Source: Flavobacteriaceae bacterium PRS1 (GTDB taxonomy: Bacteria > Bacteroidota > Bacteroidia > Flavobacteriales > Flavobacteriaceae). Taken from it: a stretch of DNA of 61,773 bases. The position numbers were made by a program, and so were the translations under genes. Location: assembly GCA_003709165.1 (NCBI GenBank), contig RDRZ01000010.1, positions 1 to 61,773 of the forward strand. The letters run 5' to 3'. How positions within the stretch are numbered: position 1 is the stretch's first letter; each line of letters opens with the position of its first letter. Under the pieces are notes generated by a model. The model was not told the origin of the DNA. It saw only the letters and a program-made list of their open reading frames with translations, and searched no databases. This document shows positions 24,316 to 34,800 of the stretch, in pieces.

Positions 24316-24879
24316 TTAAACCTCATCATACCTAAAACAGCCCACTTCATGGTCGTTTACCATTCCTGTGGCTTGCATATGTGCGTAAATTACTGTAGAA
24401 CCTACAAATTTAAAGCCTCGTTTTTTTAAGTCTTTGCTAAGTGCATCACTTAAAGGTGTATTTGCCGGAGCTTTACGATAATCTTTAAACTTATTTTTTA
24501 TAGGTTTCCCATCAACAAAACCCCAAATATAGCTACTGAAACTTCCAAATTCTTTTTGAATTTTTATAAAAGATTGTGCATTGGTTATCGTAGCATTTAT
24601 TTTTAACTTATTACGAATAATACCTGCATCCTGAAGTAAACTATCAATCTTTTTCTGATTGTATGTAGCTATTTTTTTATAGTCAAAACCATCAAAAGCT
24701 TTTCTAAAATTTTCACGTTTGCGTAATATGGTTATCCAGCTTAAACCAGCTTGAAACGTTTCCAGAATTAAAAATTCAAAAAGGGTGTCGTCATCATAAA
24801 CAGGAACGCCCCATTCTTGGTCATGATAGGCTTCGTATAAAGGATCGCCAACACACCATCCACACTTGTGCTTTGCCAT
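24316..24879 (-). CDS. tag: DNA-3-methyladenine glycosylase I
   Basis: A 187-residue base-excision-repair glycosylase of standard length. Diagnostic: CGWCVGDPLYEAYHDQEWGVP at the N-terminus, LETFQAGLSWITILRKRE, and a C-terminal GSTVIYAHMQATGMVNDHEVGCF. The paired Cys/His residues at both ends (Cys at about 6; HDQEW; HEVGC) form the family's zinc site. Confidence 0.95.
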   Translation of the reverse strand: MAKHKCGWCVGDPLYEAYHDQEWGVPVYDDDTLFEFLILETFQAGLSWITILRKRENFRKAFDGFDYKKIATYNQKKIDSLLQDAGIIRNKLKINATITNAQSFIKIQKEFGSFSSYIWGFVDGKPIKNKFKDYRKAPANTPLSDALSKDLKKRGFKFVGSTVIYAHMQATGMVNDHEVGCFRYDEV

Positions 24880-25058
24880 ATAATAAGTTATTAAATACTT
24901 TTAGATATTGAATCTAAAAAAAATCAAAAACAAAAATCAATATTTATAAATGTCCTTTATGGACTGTAAGTTTTGTTTTTAAAGATAGACAAAGCATGAC
25001 CATTATCATCTTATTTAGGATAACAAAATAATAGTTTTACATTTTCAAAACTTAAAAA

Positions 25059-25675
25059 ATGAAAGACATAATCGAAAATAGTTTACTGAAGAGCCAATCT
25101 TACCAAGAATATAGAGATATGGTAAGGCAATTAGTTGCTGAAGAATCTACAACAGGACATGAGAAAACAATTCCTTTAGCAGAATACACAAGGCTAAATG
25201 ACAGACGTATGAAGCGTTGGGACAAAACTTTAAAAATATCACAAGACATTCAAGACAGAATAGCAAAATTTAATGAAAAAGTAACCTGGTTGGTACTTAC
25301 CGAAAGCTGGTGTGGTGATGCAGCACATCTTATGCCAGTAATGAATAAGATTGCAGAGCTTAATAATAACATAGACTTTAGAGTTGTACTTCGAGATGAA
25401 AATAATGAGTTAATGAATCGGTTTTTAACGAATGGAAGTAAGTCTATTCCAAAACAAATAATGATTGATAAAGCATCAGGAGATGTTTTAAATACTTTTG
25501 GTCCTCGACCAAATAGTGCCACCAAAATGGGGAATGATTATAAAACAGAAATGGTAAATTGACACCAGAATTTAAAGAAGACCTACAACGATGGTATAAC
25601 AAGGATAAAGGTCAAAGTACACTTAAAGATTTAACAGCTATGCTTTCGAAATTAGTGCCTAATTTTTCCCTTTAA
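25059..25675 (+). pseudogene. thioredoxin-family protein, frameshifted near the 3' end
   Basis: The first 167 residues show the thioredoxin-like domain with WLVLTESWCGDAAHLMPVMNK (a single Cys, CGDA) and the cis-Pro region SKSIPKQIMID. The frame stops at 25560-25562, but the expected C-terminus (LTPEFKEDLQRWYNKDKGQS ...) continues in another frame to a stop at 25673-25675. Restoring one G in ATGG(G)TAAA at ~25554 rejoins both parts as EMGKLTPEF. So a single-base deletion, real or an assembly error, truncates it by ~40 residues. The 3' fragment overlaps the convergent TonB gene by 17 bases. Confidence 0.8.
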
Positions 25676-26360
25676 AAAGAAATGTAATAGTTCCTAATTG
25701 GGATGGTTTTGCAGGATTAATACTGAATATTGCTGCTTTGGCATATTCCAAAGCGCTATCGATTAAACAGCCATTACTTGATGCCGAAGAACTGTTTACG
25801 TAAGCATCAATCACATTGCCATTGCTGTCCACAGTAATATTAATTACAATTTTTCCTCCATATTCGCACAAATAAACTGGAGTAGGTAAAAATGTATGTT
25901 CTCTATCTACGAGAGAATACGATATTGAACTGTTTTTATTAGCCAAATTTTTAATATTCTTTTCCGAACGCTTATTTATAATGTCATTAATGTCGTTGAA
26001 TGCAGGATTTTCGTCTGGAATAGATTTTTTTTCCGATTCTTTCGGTTTCTCTTGAGGTTCGGTTACATTATTTCTGTTTCTAATTTCTTCAAGAAGTTTT
26101 TCAAATTCGGCATCTTCTAATGCTTCCTGTTTTTGGTTTTCATTAAAGGCTTCATTAGTTGTAATGTTATCGAAACTTTTAAGAAGTGCTTCCAATTCTT
26201 CTAATTCTTCTTCAACAAGTTCTTCTACATCCATTTCGAAATAGGTTTCGGCAACCAATTCCGATTTCTTTTTTATATGAATTGTAAATCCTAAAAACAA
26301 GACTATTGTAGATAGAAAAGTGGTAATAATTAAAGCCTTGTATGCGTTTGTAGTAATCAC
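25659..26360 (-). CDS. TonB-like energy transducer
   Basis: A 233-residue protein with an N-terminal membrane anchor (~8-27), a long acidic, coiled-coil-prone middle (VEELVEEELEELEALLKSF; residues 40-140) and a C-terminal TonB-like domain (LPTPVYLCEYGGKIVINITVDSNGNVIDAYV, ending GTITFLFKGKN). It would couple inner-membrane energy to outer-membrane receptors. No ExbB/ExbD neighbours. Confidence 0.75.
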   Translation of the reverse strand: MITTNAYKALIITTFLSTIVLFLGFTIHIKKKSELVAETYFEMDVEELVEEELEELEALLKSFDNITTNEAFNENQKQEALEDAEFEKLLEEIRNRNNVTEPQEKPKESEKKSIPDENPAFNDINDIINKRSEKNIKNLANKNSSISYSLVDREHTFLPTPVYLCEYGGKIVINITVDSNGNVIDAYVNSSSASSNGCLIDSALEYAKAAIFSINPAKPSQLGTITFLFKGKN

Positions 26361-26431
26361 TAAAACCGGAAAATTCTGAATTATATATACGTGAATATAT
26401 AGAAAATAGTTTAAAAAGTTAATAATTTGAA

Positions 26432-27136
26432 TTATTCAGAAGAAAGATTTTCAATAAATTTTTCAACAGATAGTGCTTCCGAAACATTAAAATCACCAAT
26501 TTTTGTACGTCGTAAAACTGATAAATGTCCACCAGAATTTAATGCTTTTCCAAAGTCATGCGCCAAGGATCTAATATAAGTTCCTTTACTACAAACCACT
26601 CGAAAATCAATTTTTAAGCCTTCAATTCTTGTAATTTCAAATTCTGAAATGCTTACTGTTCTTGGCTTAATCTCAACATTTTCTCCAGCTCTTGCAAATT
26701 CGTACAAGCGTTTTCCCTCTTTTTTTATGGCTGAAAAAATGGGTGGAAATTGAGCGATCTCACCAATAAATTGTTTGGTGGTTTGACGTATTAAATCTTC
26801 TGTTATATGTTTTGTAGAAAATGTGTTATCGATTTCTGTTTCTAAATCGTATGAAGCTGTTGTGCTTCCTAAAACTATGGTTCCTGTATATTCTTTTATT
26901 TGTTCTTGAAACCTATTGATTTGTTTGGTCATTTTACCTGTACAAATTACGAGTAACCCTGTTGCTAATGGGTCGAGCGTTCCTGCATGACCGACTTTTA
27001 TTTTTTTAATATTAAAAGTTTTCCTTATTTTCCAACGGAGCTTGTTAACCACCTGAAAGGATGTCCAGTTAAGCGGTTTGTCTATAAGTAAAACTTGTCC
27101 AGAAAGAAAGTCTTCAACAGTTTTAATGTGTTCCAT
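26432..27136 (-). CDS. truB: tRNA pseudouridine(55) synthase TruB
   Basis: A 234-residue protein that makes pseudouridine 55 in the T-loop of tRNAs. Catalytic Asp55 lies in GHAGTLDPLATG; also LLIDKPLNWTSFQVVNKLR, FPPIFSAIKKEGKRLYEFAR and CSKGTYIRSLAHDFG. Third gene in the conserved ftsX-DUF3098-uppP-truB order, 42 bases after uppP on the same strand. Confidence 0.96.
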   Translation of the reverse strand: MEHIKTVEDFLSGQVLLIDKPLNWTSFQVVNKLRWKIRKTFNIKKIKVGHAGTLDPLATGLLVICTGKMTKQINRFQEQIKEYTGTIVLGSTTASYDLETEIDNTFSTKHITEDLIRQTTKQFIGEIAQFPPIFSAIKKEGKRLYEFARAGENVEIKPRTVSISEFEITRIEGLKIDFRVVCSKGTYIRSLAHDFGKALNSGGHLSVLRRTKIGDFNVSEALSVEKFIENLSSE

Positions 27137-27178
27137 ATTATTGTTTCTTAAAGGTACATTGAATCATTCGATTTCATA

Positions 27179-27973
27179 TTAATTAAGAAGAGAAAAAACA
27201 ATAGCAATTACACCAACAATTACGCAATAGATTGCAAAATAGCTTAACTTACTTTTCTTTACCAAAGTCATCATCCAGGTACAAGCAAATAGCCCAGAAA
27301 TAAAAGCAGCCATAAAACCAATTGACAATGCTGTAATATTGTGGTTTTCAAAAGAAAGTTCACCACTAAAAACATCTTTGGCAATCTTCCCGAATATTAA
27401 AGGTACGACCATTAAAAACGAAAATCGGGCAGCTTTGGTTTTATCATTTCCTAATAATACTGATGTAGAAATGGTTGCTCCAGAACGTGAAATACCAGGA
27501 ATCATAGCAACAGCTTGAGAAATCCCAATAATAAAAGCATTTTTAAACGATACTTTCTTAGTTGTGTTTTTGGCTTTGTCTGCAAGAAACAATAATATAG
27601 CTGTTACAAGCAGCATACAACCAACCAAGAGAATATTTCCACCAAAGAGCTGTTCTAATTCTTCTTCAAAAAACAATCCAACGATAATAGCAGGTATCAT
27701 CGAGACTATAATTTTAGTAATGAATTTTGTATCGTCATTCCATTTAAAAGACAAGAATCCTTTTATAATGTTTATTATATCCTTTCTAAACACAACCATG
27801 GTACTTAAAGCAGTGGCGAAATGAAGTACAACGGTAAACATCAGGCTTTCTTCTGGTACAGAATTGTCACCCAAAATGGCTTTACCAATTTCTAAATGAC
27901 CACTGGAGGATACTGGAAGAAATTCAGTGAGTCCTTGAATTATTCCTAAAATGACTGAGTCTATAATATCCAT
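27179..27973 (-). CDS. uppP: undecaprenyl-diphosphatase UppP (BacA)
   Basis: A 264-residue inner-membrane enzyme with about eight hydrophobic segments. It recycles undecaprenyl pyrophosphate to the monophosphate carrier used for peptidoglycan and glycan export. Catalytic signatures are GIIQGLTEFLPVSSSGHLEI (N-terminal) and AMIPGISRSGATISTSVLLG. Confidence 0.96.
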   Translation of the reverse strand: MDIIDSVILGIIQGLTEFLPVSSSGHLEIGKAILGDNSVPEESLMFTVVLHFATALSTMVVFRKDIINIIKGFLSFKWNDDTKFITKIIVSMIPAIIVGLFFEEELEQLFGGNILLVGCMLLVTAILLFLADKAKNTTKKVSFKNAFIIGISQAVAMIPGISRSGATISTSVLLGNDKTKAARFSFLMVVPLIFGKIAKDVFSGELSFENHNITALSIGFMAAFISGLFACTWMMTLVKKSKLSYFAIYCVIVGVIAIVFSLLN

Positions 27974-28034
27974 GAGGCAAAAATATTAAAATAGAATTAG
28001 CAGAAGCATAATGTGTGTAAAAGAATAGGGGATA

Positions 28035-29357
28035 TTATAAAAATAGCCATCCAATAATCATAACTAATACTATTCCTGTTAATCCTTGAATTAAAGTAGA
28101 AACAGTTTGGCTTTTTAATGCTGTAGTGGTGTCCATTTCAGTAAATTGAGCCACCACCCAGAAGAAACTATCATTTATATGTGATACTGTCATCGCTCCT
28201 GCTCCAATGGATAAAACAGTTAAAGCTCTGCCTAATGAACCATCCAGCCCAAAGGATTCCAATATAGGAGCCATTATAGCTGCGGTTGTGATAATTGAAA
28301 CTGTTGACGATCCTTGTGCCGACTTTAATACTGCTGCAATAATAAATGGTAATAGCAATCCTAAATGCATATCAGCAAAACTTTCACCTATAACATCGCC
28401 AATTCCGGTGGCTTGAAGAATAGCACCAAATGCACCTCCAGCACCAGTGATTAAAATAATAATTCCAGCTTCTTTAAGTCCACTTGTCACCCAACTTAAA
28501 TGTGTTTCTTTCTTAAATTTGGATTTTAGTTTGAAAGCTAGGAAAACACCAATTAAAAGAGCGATTACTGGGTTACCTATAAAATTAATAACTTCTGAAA
28601 CTGTAGCTTCACCAAAAGGATGAGTTGGATAACCAGCAATGGATTTCAATGCAATTAATATAATTGGGACAAGAATTGGAATAAACGAAGTGCTTGTTTT
28701 TGGTAACTTTTCTTTAGTTATTTCTACAACAGGTTGTTCCTGATTTATAGGCTTAATCCTTTTTTCTAAATATTTAGCCCAAAAGTATCCTGATAAAGCA
28801 ACTGGAATAGCAACGCCTAAACCTAATAAAATAACTAAACCTAAATCTGCATCCAATGCTGCTGTAGCCGCTAATGGTCCTGGTGTTGGAGGAACAAAAA
28901 CATGGGTGGCATATAATCCAGCTGCAAGTGATACGCCTAAAACAGTTAAAGGTATTTTAGAGTTTTTACTTATGGCTTTATTTAATGAAGAAAGAATAAT
29001 AAACCCAGAATCGCAGTATACGGGAATAGAAACAATAAACCCGGTAATGTTCATAGCTAAAACAGATCGATTCTTACCAATAGTCTTTAAAGCCCAATTG
29101 GCGAGCGTTTTAGCACCTCCACTTTTTTCTAAATAAGCACCAATAATAGTCCCGAAAGCAATAATAATTCCTATGCTACCTAGGGTTTTCCCAAAACCAT
29201 TCATGAGTGTAGATATCACCTCGGTTTCATTTAACCCACCAATAAAACCCATAACAATGGCGGCAAGTAATAAGGATAAAAAAGGGTGAAATTGATATTT
29301 AGAAGCAGCAATTACCATTAAAATTACTACAACTACTAATGCGATTAATATGACCAT
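28035..29357 (-). CDS. GntP-family permease (glycerate/gluconate:H+ symporter)
   Basis: A 440-residue protein with ~12 membrane segments and GntP signatures (FGTIIGAYLEKSGGA; CDSGFIILSSLNKA; FVPPTPGPLAATAAL; SHINDSFFWVVAQF). It is divergent from a glycerate kinase with only 47 bases between start codons, suggesting glycerate rather than gluconate as substrate. The pair interrupts the usual DUF3098-uppP neighbourhood. Confidence 0.88.
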   Translation of the reverse strand: MVILIALVVVVILMVIAASKYQFHPFLSLLLAAIVMGFIGGLNETEVISTLMNGFGKTLGSIGIIIAFGTIIGAYLEKSGGAKTLANWALKTIGKNRSVLAMNITGFIVSIPVYCDSGFIILSSLNKAISKNSKIPLTVLGVSLAAGLYATHVFVPPTPGPLAATAALDADLGLVILLGLGVAIPVALSGYFWAKYLEKRIKPINQEQPVVEITKEKLPKTSTSFIPILVPIILIALKSIAGYPTHPFGEATVSEVINFIGNPVIALLIGVFLAFKLKSKFKKETHLSWVTSGLKEAGIIILITGAGGAFGAILQATGIGDVIGESFADMHLGLLLPFIIAAVLKSAQGSSTVSIITTAAIMAPILESFGLDGSLGRALTVLSIGAGAMTVSHINDSFFWVVAQFTEMDTTTALKSQTVSTLIQGLTGIVLVMIIGWLFL

Positions 29358-29404
29358 TAAACTATATTTGTTAAAGACTAAAATACTAATTTTAAATTTT
29401 AAAT

Positions 29405-30532
29405 ATGAAATTTGTTCTAGCTCCAGATAAATTTAAAGATTCATTAACTGGATTAGAGTTTTGTAATGCAGTAGAGGAAGGTATTTTAAAAGTAATTCCT
29501 CATGCAGAAATTATAAAATTGCCTTTGGCAGATGGCGGAGACGGAACAATAGAGATCATTAATTTTTACCTTAAAGGAGAAGTTGTAAATGTTGAAGTAA
29601 ACAATCCTTTGTTTCAACATATTTCTGCCACTTATTTATATTCAAGTAAATCTAAAACGGCATATATTGAAATGGCCGAAGCTTCAGGATTAAAATTATT
29701 AGCTATTAAAGAACGTGACTGTAAAAACACTACAACTTTAGGAACTGGAGAACTAATTGTAAATGCTATTAATAAAGGTGCAAAACATATTATATTGGGA
29801 ATAGGAGGAAGTGCAACCAACGATTGTGGTATTGGGATGGCAAAGGCTTTAGGATATCGGTTTTATGACAAAAACAAGAATGAAGTAAGTCCTGTCGGGC
29901 AGAGTTTATCCCAAATAAATTTTATAGACAGGACTCAAGTTAGTAATGCTTTAAGTCAAGTAACTTTTAAAATCGCCTGTGATGTAATTAATCCATTACA
30001 TGGAAAAAATGGAGCCGCTTATGTCTATGCTAAACAAAAGGGAGCATCACAAGAAGATATTGAAATGTTAGATAGAGGGCTTCAAGATTTTTCAAAAATT
30101 ATAGATTCTCATTTTAAAATAGAAAGCCAATATATATTAGGAGCAGGTGCTGCTGGTGGAATGGGAATTGGAACAAAAGTATTTTTGAAAGGGGAGTTAA
30201 TTTCCGGAATAGAATTAATTAAGGAACTCGCTCAATTTGATTTAAAAATAAAAGATGCCGATTGGATTATTACTGGTGAAGGTAGGCTAGATTCACAAAC
30301 CTTATCAGGTAAAACGATTAAAGGAGTTATTGAATCAGCAAAACAAAAAAATATTAAAGTAGCCACATTTTGTGGAAAAGTAGAATTAAATAGTTCAATA
30401 TTAAAGCAGAATAGAATTTCTTATGCCGATGATATTTTAAGTCAAGCTAGTAGTTTTGAAGACGCAATGAAAAACAGCTACGATTACATTACAAAAATGG
30501 CAAGGGTTTTTGCCGAAAAAATTAAAGATTAG
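29405..30532 (+). CDS. glycerate kinase (GarK/GlxK family)
   Basis: A 375-residue protein that phosphorylates D-glycerate to a phosphoglycerate, feeding lower glycolysis. Diagnostic: KFVLAPDKFKDSLTG at the N-terminus, LPLADGGDGT, GIGGSATNDCGIGMAKALG and WIITGEGRLDSQTLSGKT. Divergent from the GntP permease, an uptake/activation pair; converges on the DUF3098 gene 10 bases away. Confidence 0.93.
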   Translation: MKFVLAPDKFKDSLTGLEFCNAVEEGILKVIPHAEIIKLPLADGGDGTIEIINFYLKGEVVNVEVNNPLFQHISATYLYSSKSKTAYIEMAEASGLKLLAIKERDCKNTTTLGTGELIVNAINKGAKHIILGIGGSATNDCGIGMAKALGYRFYDKNKNEVSPVGQSLSQINFIDRTQVSNALSQVTFKIACDVINPLHGKNGAAYVYAKQKGASQEDIEMLDRGLQDFSKIIDSHFKIESQYILGAGAAGGMGIGTKVFLKGELISGIELIKELAQFDLKIKDADWIITGEGRLDSQTLSGKTIKGVIESAKQKNIKVATFCGKVELNSSILKQNRISYADDILSQASSFEDAMKNSYDYITKMARVFAEKIKD

Positions 30533-30542
30533 ACAAAAAGGA

Positions 30543-30806
30543 TTACTTAGATTTTTTCTTATCAGGATTTAATAAAATAGCATAAATCTGAATACCAAAG
30601 CCAATAAGTACTAAAGTAGGCGCTAAGCGTATGCGTCTAAAGCTGAAAATTTCTGGGCTAAAAACATTGGGATCATCACTTCCGCCTCCGGACATTAATA
30701 TAAAGCCAAATGCTATAAATCCTAAACCAATAAACATCCATTTATAGTTCTTCTTACCAAAAATAAAATTAGATTTTGAATCTTGTTTTCGTTTTTGTTC
30801 TCCCAT
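30543..30806 (-). CDS. DUF3098 membrane protein
   Basis: An 87-residue protein with two membrane segments (~24-40 and ~62-80) separated by MSGGGSDDPNVFSPEIFSFRR. The DUF3098 family is restricted to Bacteroidetes and nearly always follows ftsX, as here (47 bases); function unknown, perhaps cell envelope or division. Confidence 0.9.
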   Translation of the reverse strand: MGEQKRKQDSKSNFIFGKKNYKWMFIGLGFIAFGFILMSGGGSDDPNVFSPEIFSFRRIRLAPTLVLIGFGIQIYAILLNPDKKKSK

Positions 30807-30853
30807 AATTAGTTTTTAATCTGTCAAAGATAAATTAATTTTTTTCTAAAATT

Positions 30854-31732
30854 TTAATAATACAACTGGTCTGTTTTTAAATTTAAAAAACGTTGAGTTG
30901 CAAAATACGTGCTAATCCACGTAATAATAATGCCGAGGGCAAAGATGCCAACAAACAACGACGAGATTAAAACACGATTGCTTAAAAGCTCTAATTCCGG
31001 AAAGGATTTGTTAAGGTAATAAAACACGATTGCCATTCCTATAAGTGCTAAAATAGAACCGATTATTCCAAGACGGACACTTTTCCAGATAAAAGGGCGC
31101 CTTATAAATTGTTTAGTTGCACCAACCATTTGCATCGTTTTAATAATAAACCGTTTGGAATATACTGCTAATCGTATTGAACTGTTAATCAGTAAAACTG
31201 CAATTAACGAAAACAATGCACTAATAATCAAAATCCAAAAACTGATGCGTTTTACATTGCTATTCATTATAGAAACCAAGTCTTTATCATAACGTACTTC
31301 TTCAACAAATTTCTTGTTTAAAATAGCTTGAGATATACTGTCTAAATTATGCGCTGTAACAAATTCGGCTTTTAAATTAACATCAATCGAGTTTTGTAAT
31401 GGGTTGTAGCCAACATCATCCAAAAAATCTTCTCCGTATTCTCCTTTCATAAAATCGGCAGCGTCTTCTTTAGACACATATTTGGTGGATTTTACATAAT
31501 TTGATAATGCTAAACTTTTTTCTAACTGATTTATCTCAACTTTCTTTGCAGAGTTGTTTAAATAAATGGTCATGACCACACGCTCTTTAAAATTATCAGA
31601 AATAGTTTTAGCGTTTAAAACGAGCATTCCCAACAAGCCTAATAAGAACAATACCAAAGCAATACTTATCACTACTGAAAAATACGAAGATATCAATCTT
31701 CGTTTTTGGTGTTTGTCAAAAGGAGAACTCAT
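30854..31732 (-). CDS. ftsX: cell-division permease FtsX
   Basis: A 292-residue protein with an N-terminal membrane segment (~20-40), a periplasmic domain (~40-165: FKERVVMTIYLNNSAKKVEI; YVSKEDAADFMKGEYGEDFLDD) and three C-terminal membrane segments (~170-285). With FtsE it activates septal peptidoglycan hydrolases. It is divergent from leuS. ftsE is not adjacent. Confidence 0.93.
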   Translation of the reverse strand: MSSPFDKHQKRRLISSYFSVVISIALVLFLLGLLGMLVLNAKTISDNFKERVVMTIYLNNSAKKVEINQLEKSLALSNYVKSTKYVSKEDAADFMKGEYGEDFLDDVGYNPLQNSIDVNLKAEFVTAHNLDSISQAILNKKFVEEVRYDKDLVSIMNSNVKRISFWILIISALFSLIAVLLINSSIRLAVYSKRFIIKTMQMVGATKQFIRRPFIWKSVRLGIIGSILALIGMAIVFYYLNKSFPELELLSNRVLISSLFVGIFALGIIITWISTYFATQRFLNLKTDQLYY

Positions 31733-31819
31733 ATATTTTGTTGATGCTGTAAAAATAAAAACAATTCGATTAGGTTTTGCATTACAACGCTTAAACTTTC
31801 AAGATTGTTATAATAAGTT

Positions 31820-31827
31820 TAAATTTG
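31820..31827 (+). promoter_or_regulatory. -7 box of leuS
   Basis: TAAATTTG fits TAnnTTTG and lies 27 bases before the leuS start codon at 31855. No clear -33 element. Confidence 0.45.
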
Positions 31828-31854
31828 CACTTTTAAAAGCGAAAGACAATTATA

Positions 31855-34800
31855 ATGAAATACCATTTCAATGACATTGAGGCCAAATGGCAAAAATTTT
31901 GGGCAGATAATAAAATATTTAAAGCTACCAATCCCTCTTCTTTTGGAGGAGGACAGGAGGAGGCAAAGCCAAAATATTATGTTCTCGATATGTTTCCTTA
32001 TCCATCTGGAGCGGGCTTACACGTTGGTCATCCTTTGGGTTATATTGCTTCCGATATTTATGCACGTTACAAGCGTCACAAAGGGTTTAATGTCTTGCAT
32101 CCTCAAGGTTACGATAGTTTTGGTTTGCCAGCCGAACAGTATGCCATTCAAACAGGGCAGCATCCGGCAATAACAACCGAAGAAAATATAAAAACCTACA
32201 GAAGACAACTCGATCAGATTGGGTTTTCTTTCGATTGGTCTCGTGAAGTACGTACAAGCGATCCTAAGTATTACAAATGGACACAATGGATTTTTATTCA
32301 GCTTTATAATTCGTGGTATTGCAAACGTTCTCAACAGGCTTTTGATATTAGTGAACTCATTAAAGTTTTTGTTGAAGAAGGTAACACAGGAGTAAATGCA
32401 TATTGCGATAAAGAGATTGAACCATTTACTGCGAAAGAATGGGATGTGTTTTCTAACAAACAACAACAAGAAATATTACTACAATATAGACTGACCTATC
32501 TCGCTGAAAGTGAAGTAAACTGGTGTCCTGCTCTCGGGACTGTATTGGCAAACGATGAAATTGTAAATGGTGTTTCCGAACGTGGAGGACATCCTGTAAT
32601 TCGTAAAAAAATGACACAATGGTCTATGCGAATTTCGGCTTATGCCGAACGTTTACTTCAAGACTTGGAAACTATTGATTGGCCAGAGTCACTTAAAGAA
32701 ACACAGCGTAACTGGATTGGAAAATCGGTTGGAGCACAAGTCGAGTTCAGAGTTCAGAGTTCAGAGTTCAGAGTTTCTGTGTTTACGACCAGACCAGATA
32801 CTATTTTCGGAGCAAGTTTTATGACATTGTCACCAGAGCATGAACTTGTACAAAAAATCACAACTCCTGAACAGAAAGCTGAAATTGAAGCTTATATAGA
32901 AGCCACAGCAAAGCGAAGCGAACGCGATAGAATGGCAGATGTAAAAACCATTTCAGGTGTATTTACAGGCGCTTATGCCGAACATCCTTTTACCAAACAA
33001 CCCATTCCAATCTGGATTGGCGATTACGTATTAGCAAGTTACGGAACAGGAGCAGTAATGTCTGTGCCTTGTGGCGACCAACGCGATTACGACTTTGCAA
33101 AACACTTTAATATTGCCATTCCAAACATTTTTGAAGGTGTGGATATTAGTCAAGAGGCTTTTGCCGATAAGGATACTACAATTATTGCAAATAGCGATTT
33201 CATTAATGGATTAAATCACAAGGATGCTACCAAAAAAGTAATTTTAGCATTAGAAAAACTTGGTCAAGGCGAAGGAAAAATCAATTTTAGATTGCGTGAT
33301 GCAGTTTTTTCTCGTCAACGTTATTGGGGCGAACCATTTCCTGTATATTATGTAGATGGAATGCCACAAATGATAGATGTTGAGAATTTACCAATTCGTC
33401 TTCCTGAAGTTGAAAAATACTTACCTACCGAAACTGGCGAACCACCTTTGGGAAATGCAACCGTTTGGGCTTGGGACGTAAAACAGTGTTCAGTGGTCAG
33501 TAATCAGTTGATTGATAATAAAACTGTATTCCCTTTAGAATTAAACACCATGCCAGGTTGGGCAGGAAGTTCACAATATTTTAATCGTTATATGGATCCT
33601 CATAATAGCGCAGAAATATTCTCTAAAGAGGCTATTGATTATTGGCAGCAAGTAGATTTATATATTGGTGGAAGCGAGCATGCCACAGGACATTTATTGT
33701 ACTCACGATTTTGGCAAAAATTTATGTTCGATAAAGGTTTAGTGCCTCATGATGAGTTTGCTAAAAAATTGATTAACCAAGGAATGATTTTAGGAATGAG
33801 TGCTTTTGTTTATAGGATTAATGGAGGATATTATAAGTATGAATCTGGTTTTGATGAAGAATTAGATGTATATTTTGACAATATTTTTGATGACCATTTT
33901 TTATATAGAATAGTTTCATTTGATTTACTTGATGGGAATTTGATTGAAGAAGTAATTGCAGGGGATAAATTTAATTTAATAGATATTTTTGATAAAGAAT
34001 CGATAAAGGAATATTTTGAAGGAACACCTTTTGATGTTGATAAGATAACTTTTACTGTTTCAAAAATTCATGTTCCAGTTGATTGTATTGATCTAAAAAA
34101 TCAGATTATTGATGAAAAATTTGCTGATTGGTATAAAGATGAAATTTATTCAAGTGAATTATTTAGAACAAATGGAGTTTTTAAGGTTTCTCGTGAAGTC
34201 GAAAAAATGTCTAAATCCAAATACAATGTCGTAAGTCCGGATGCCATTTGTGAGCAATATGGAGCGGATTCGCTTCGTCTATACGAAATGTTTCTCGGTC
34301 CTTTAGAACAAGCAAAACCCTGGAATACTGCGGGAATAACAGGAGTGCACAGCTTCCTTAAAAAATTATGGAAACTTTATTTTGATGATAAGGGACTTAA
34401 AGTAACAGATTCTGAGTCAACAAAAGACAATTTAAAGACTTTGCATAAAACCATTAAAAAAGTAGAAGAAGATATTATTAATTTCTCTTTTAACACGTCG
34501 GTTTCAACCTTTATGATTGCTGTTAACGAGTTAACTTCTCAAAAATGTACAAGCAAAGAAATTCTGGAACCTTTGTTAATTGTGATTTCGCCTTACGCAC
34601 CTCATATTGCAGAAGAATTATGGAATCAGTTAGGGAATACTGAATCCATATCGACAGCTAAATTTCCAAAGTTTAATAAAAAACATTTGATAGAAAGTAG
34701 CAAGAATTATCCAATTTCGTTTAATGGCAAAATGCGTTTTACTATGGAGTTGCCATTAGATATGAATAAGGAAGATATTGAAGCTGCTGTTTTAGCAAAT

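Noticed and set aside
32017-32469. 150-residue minus-strand frame opposite leuS
   Set aside because: Lies wholly inside leuS, with no domain and no independent signals; a shadow frame.
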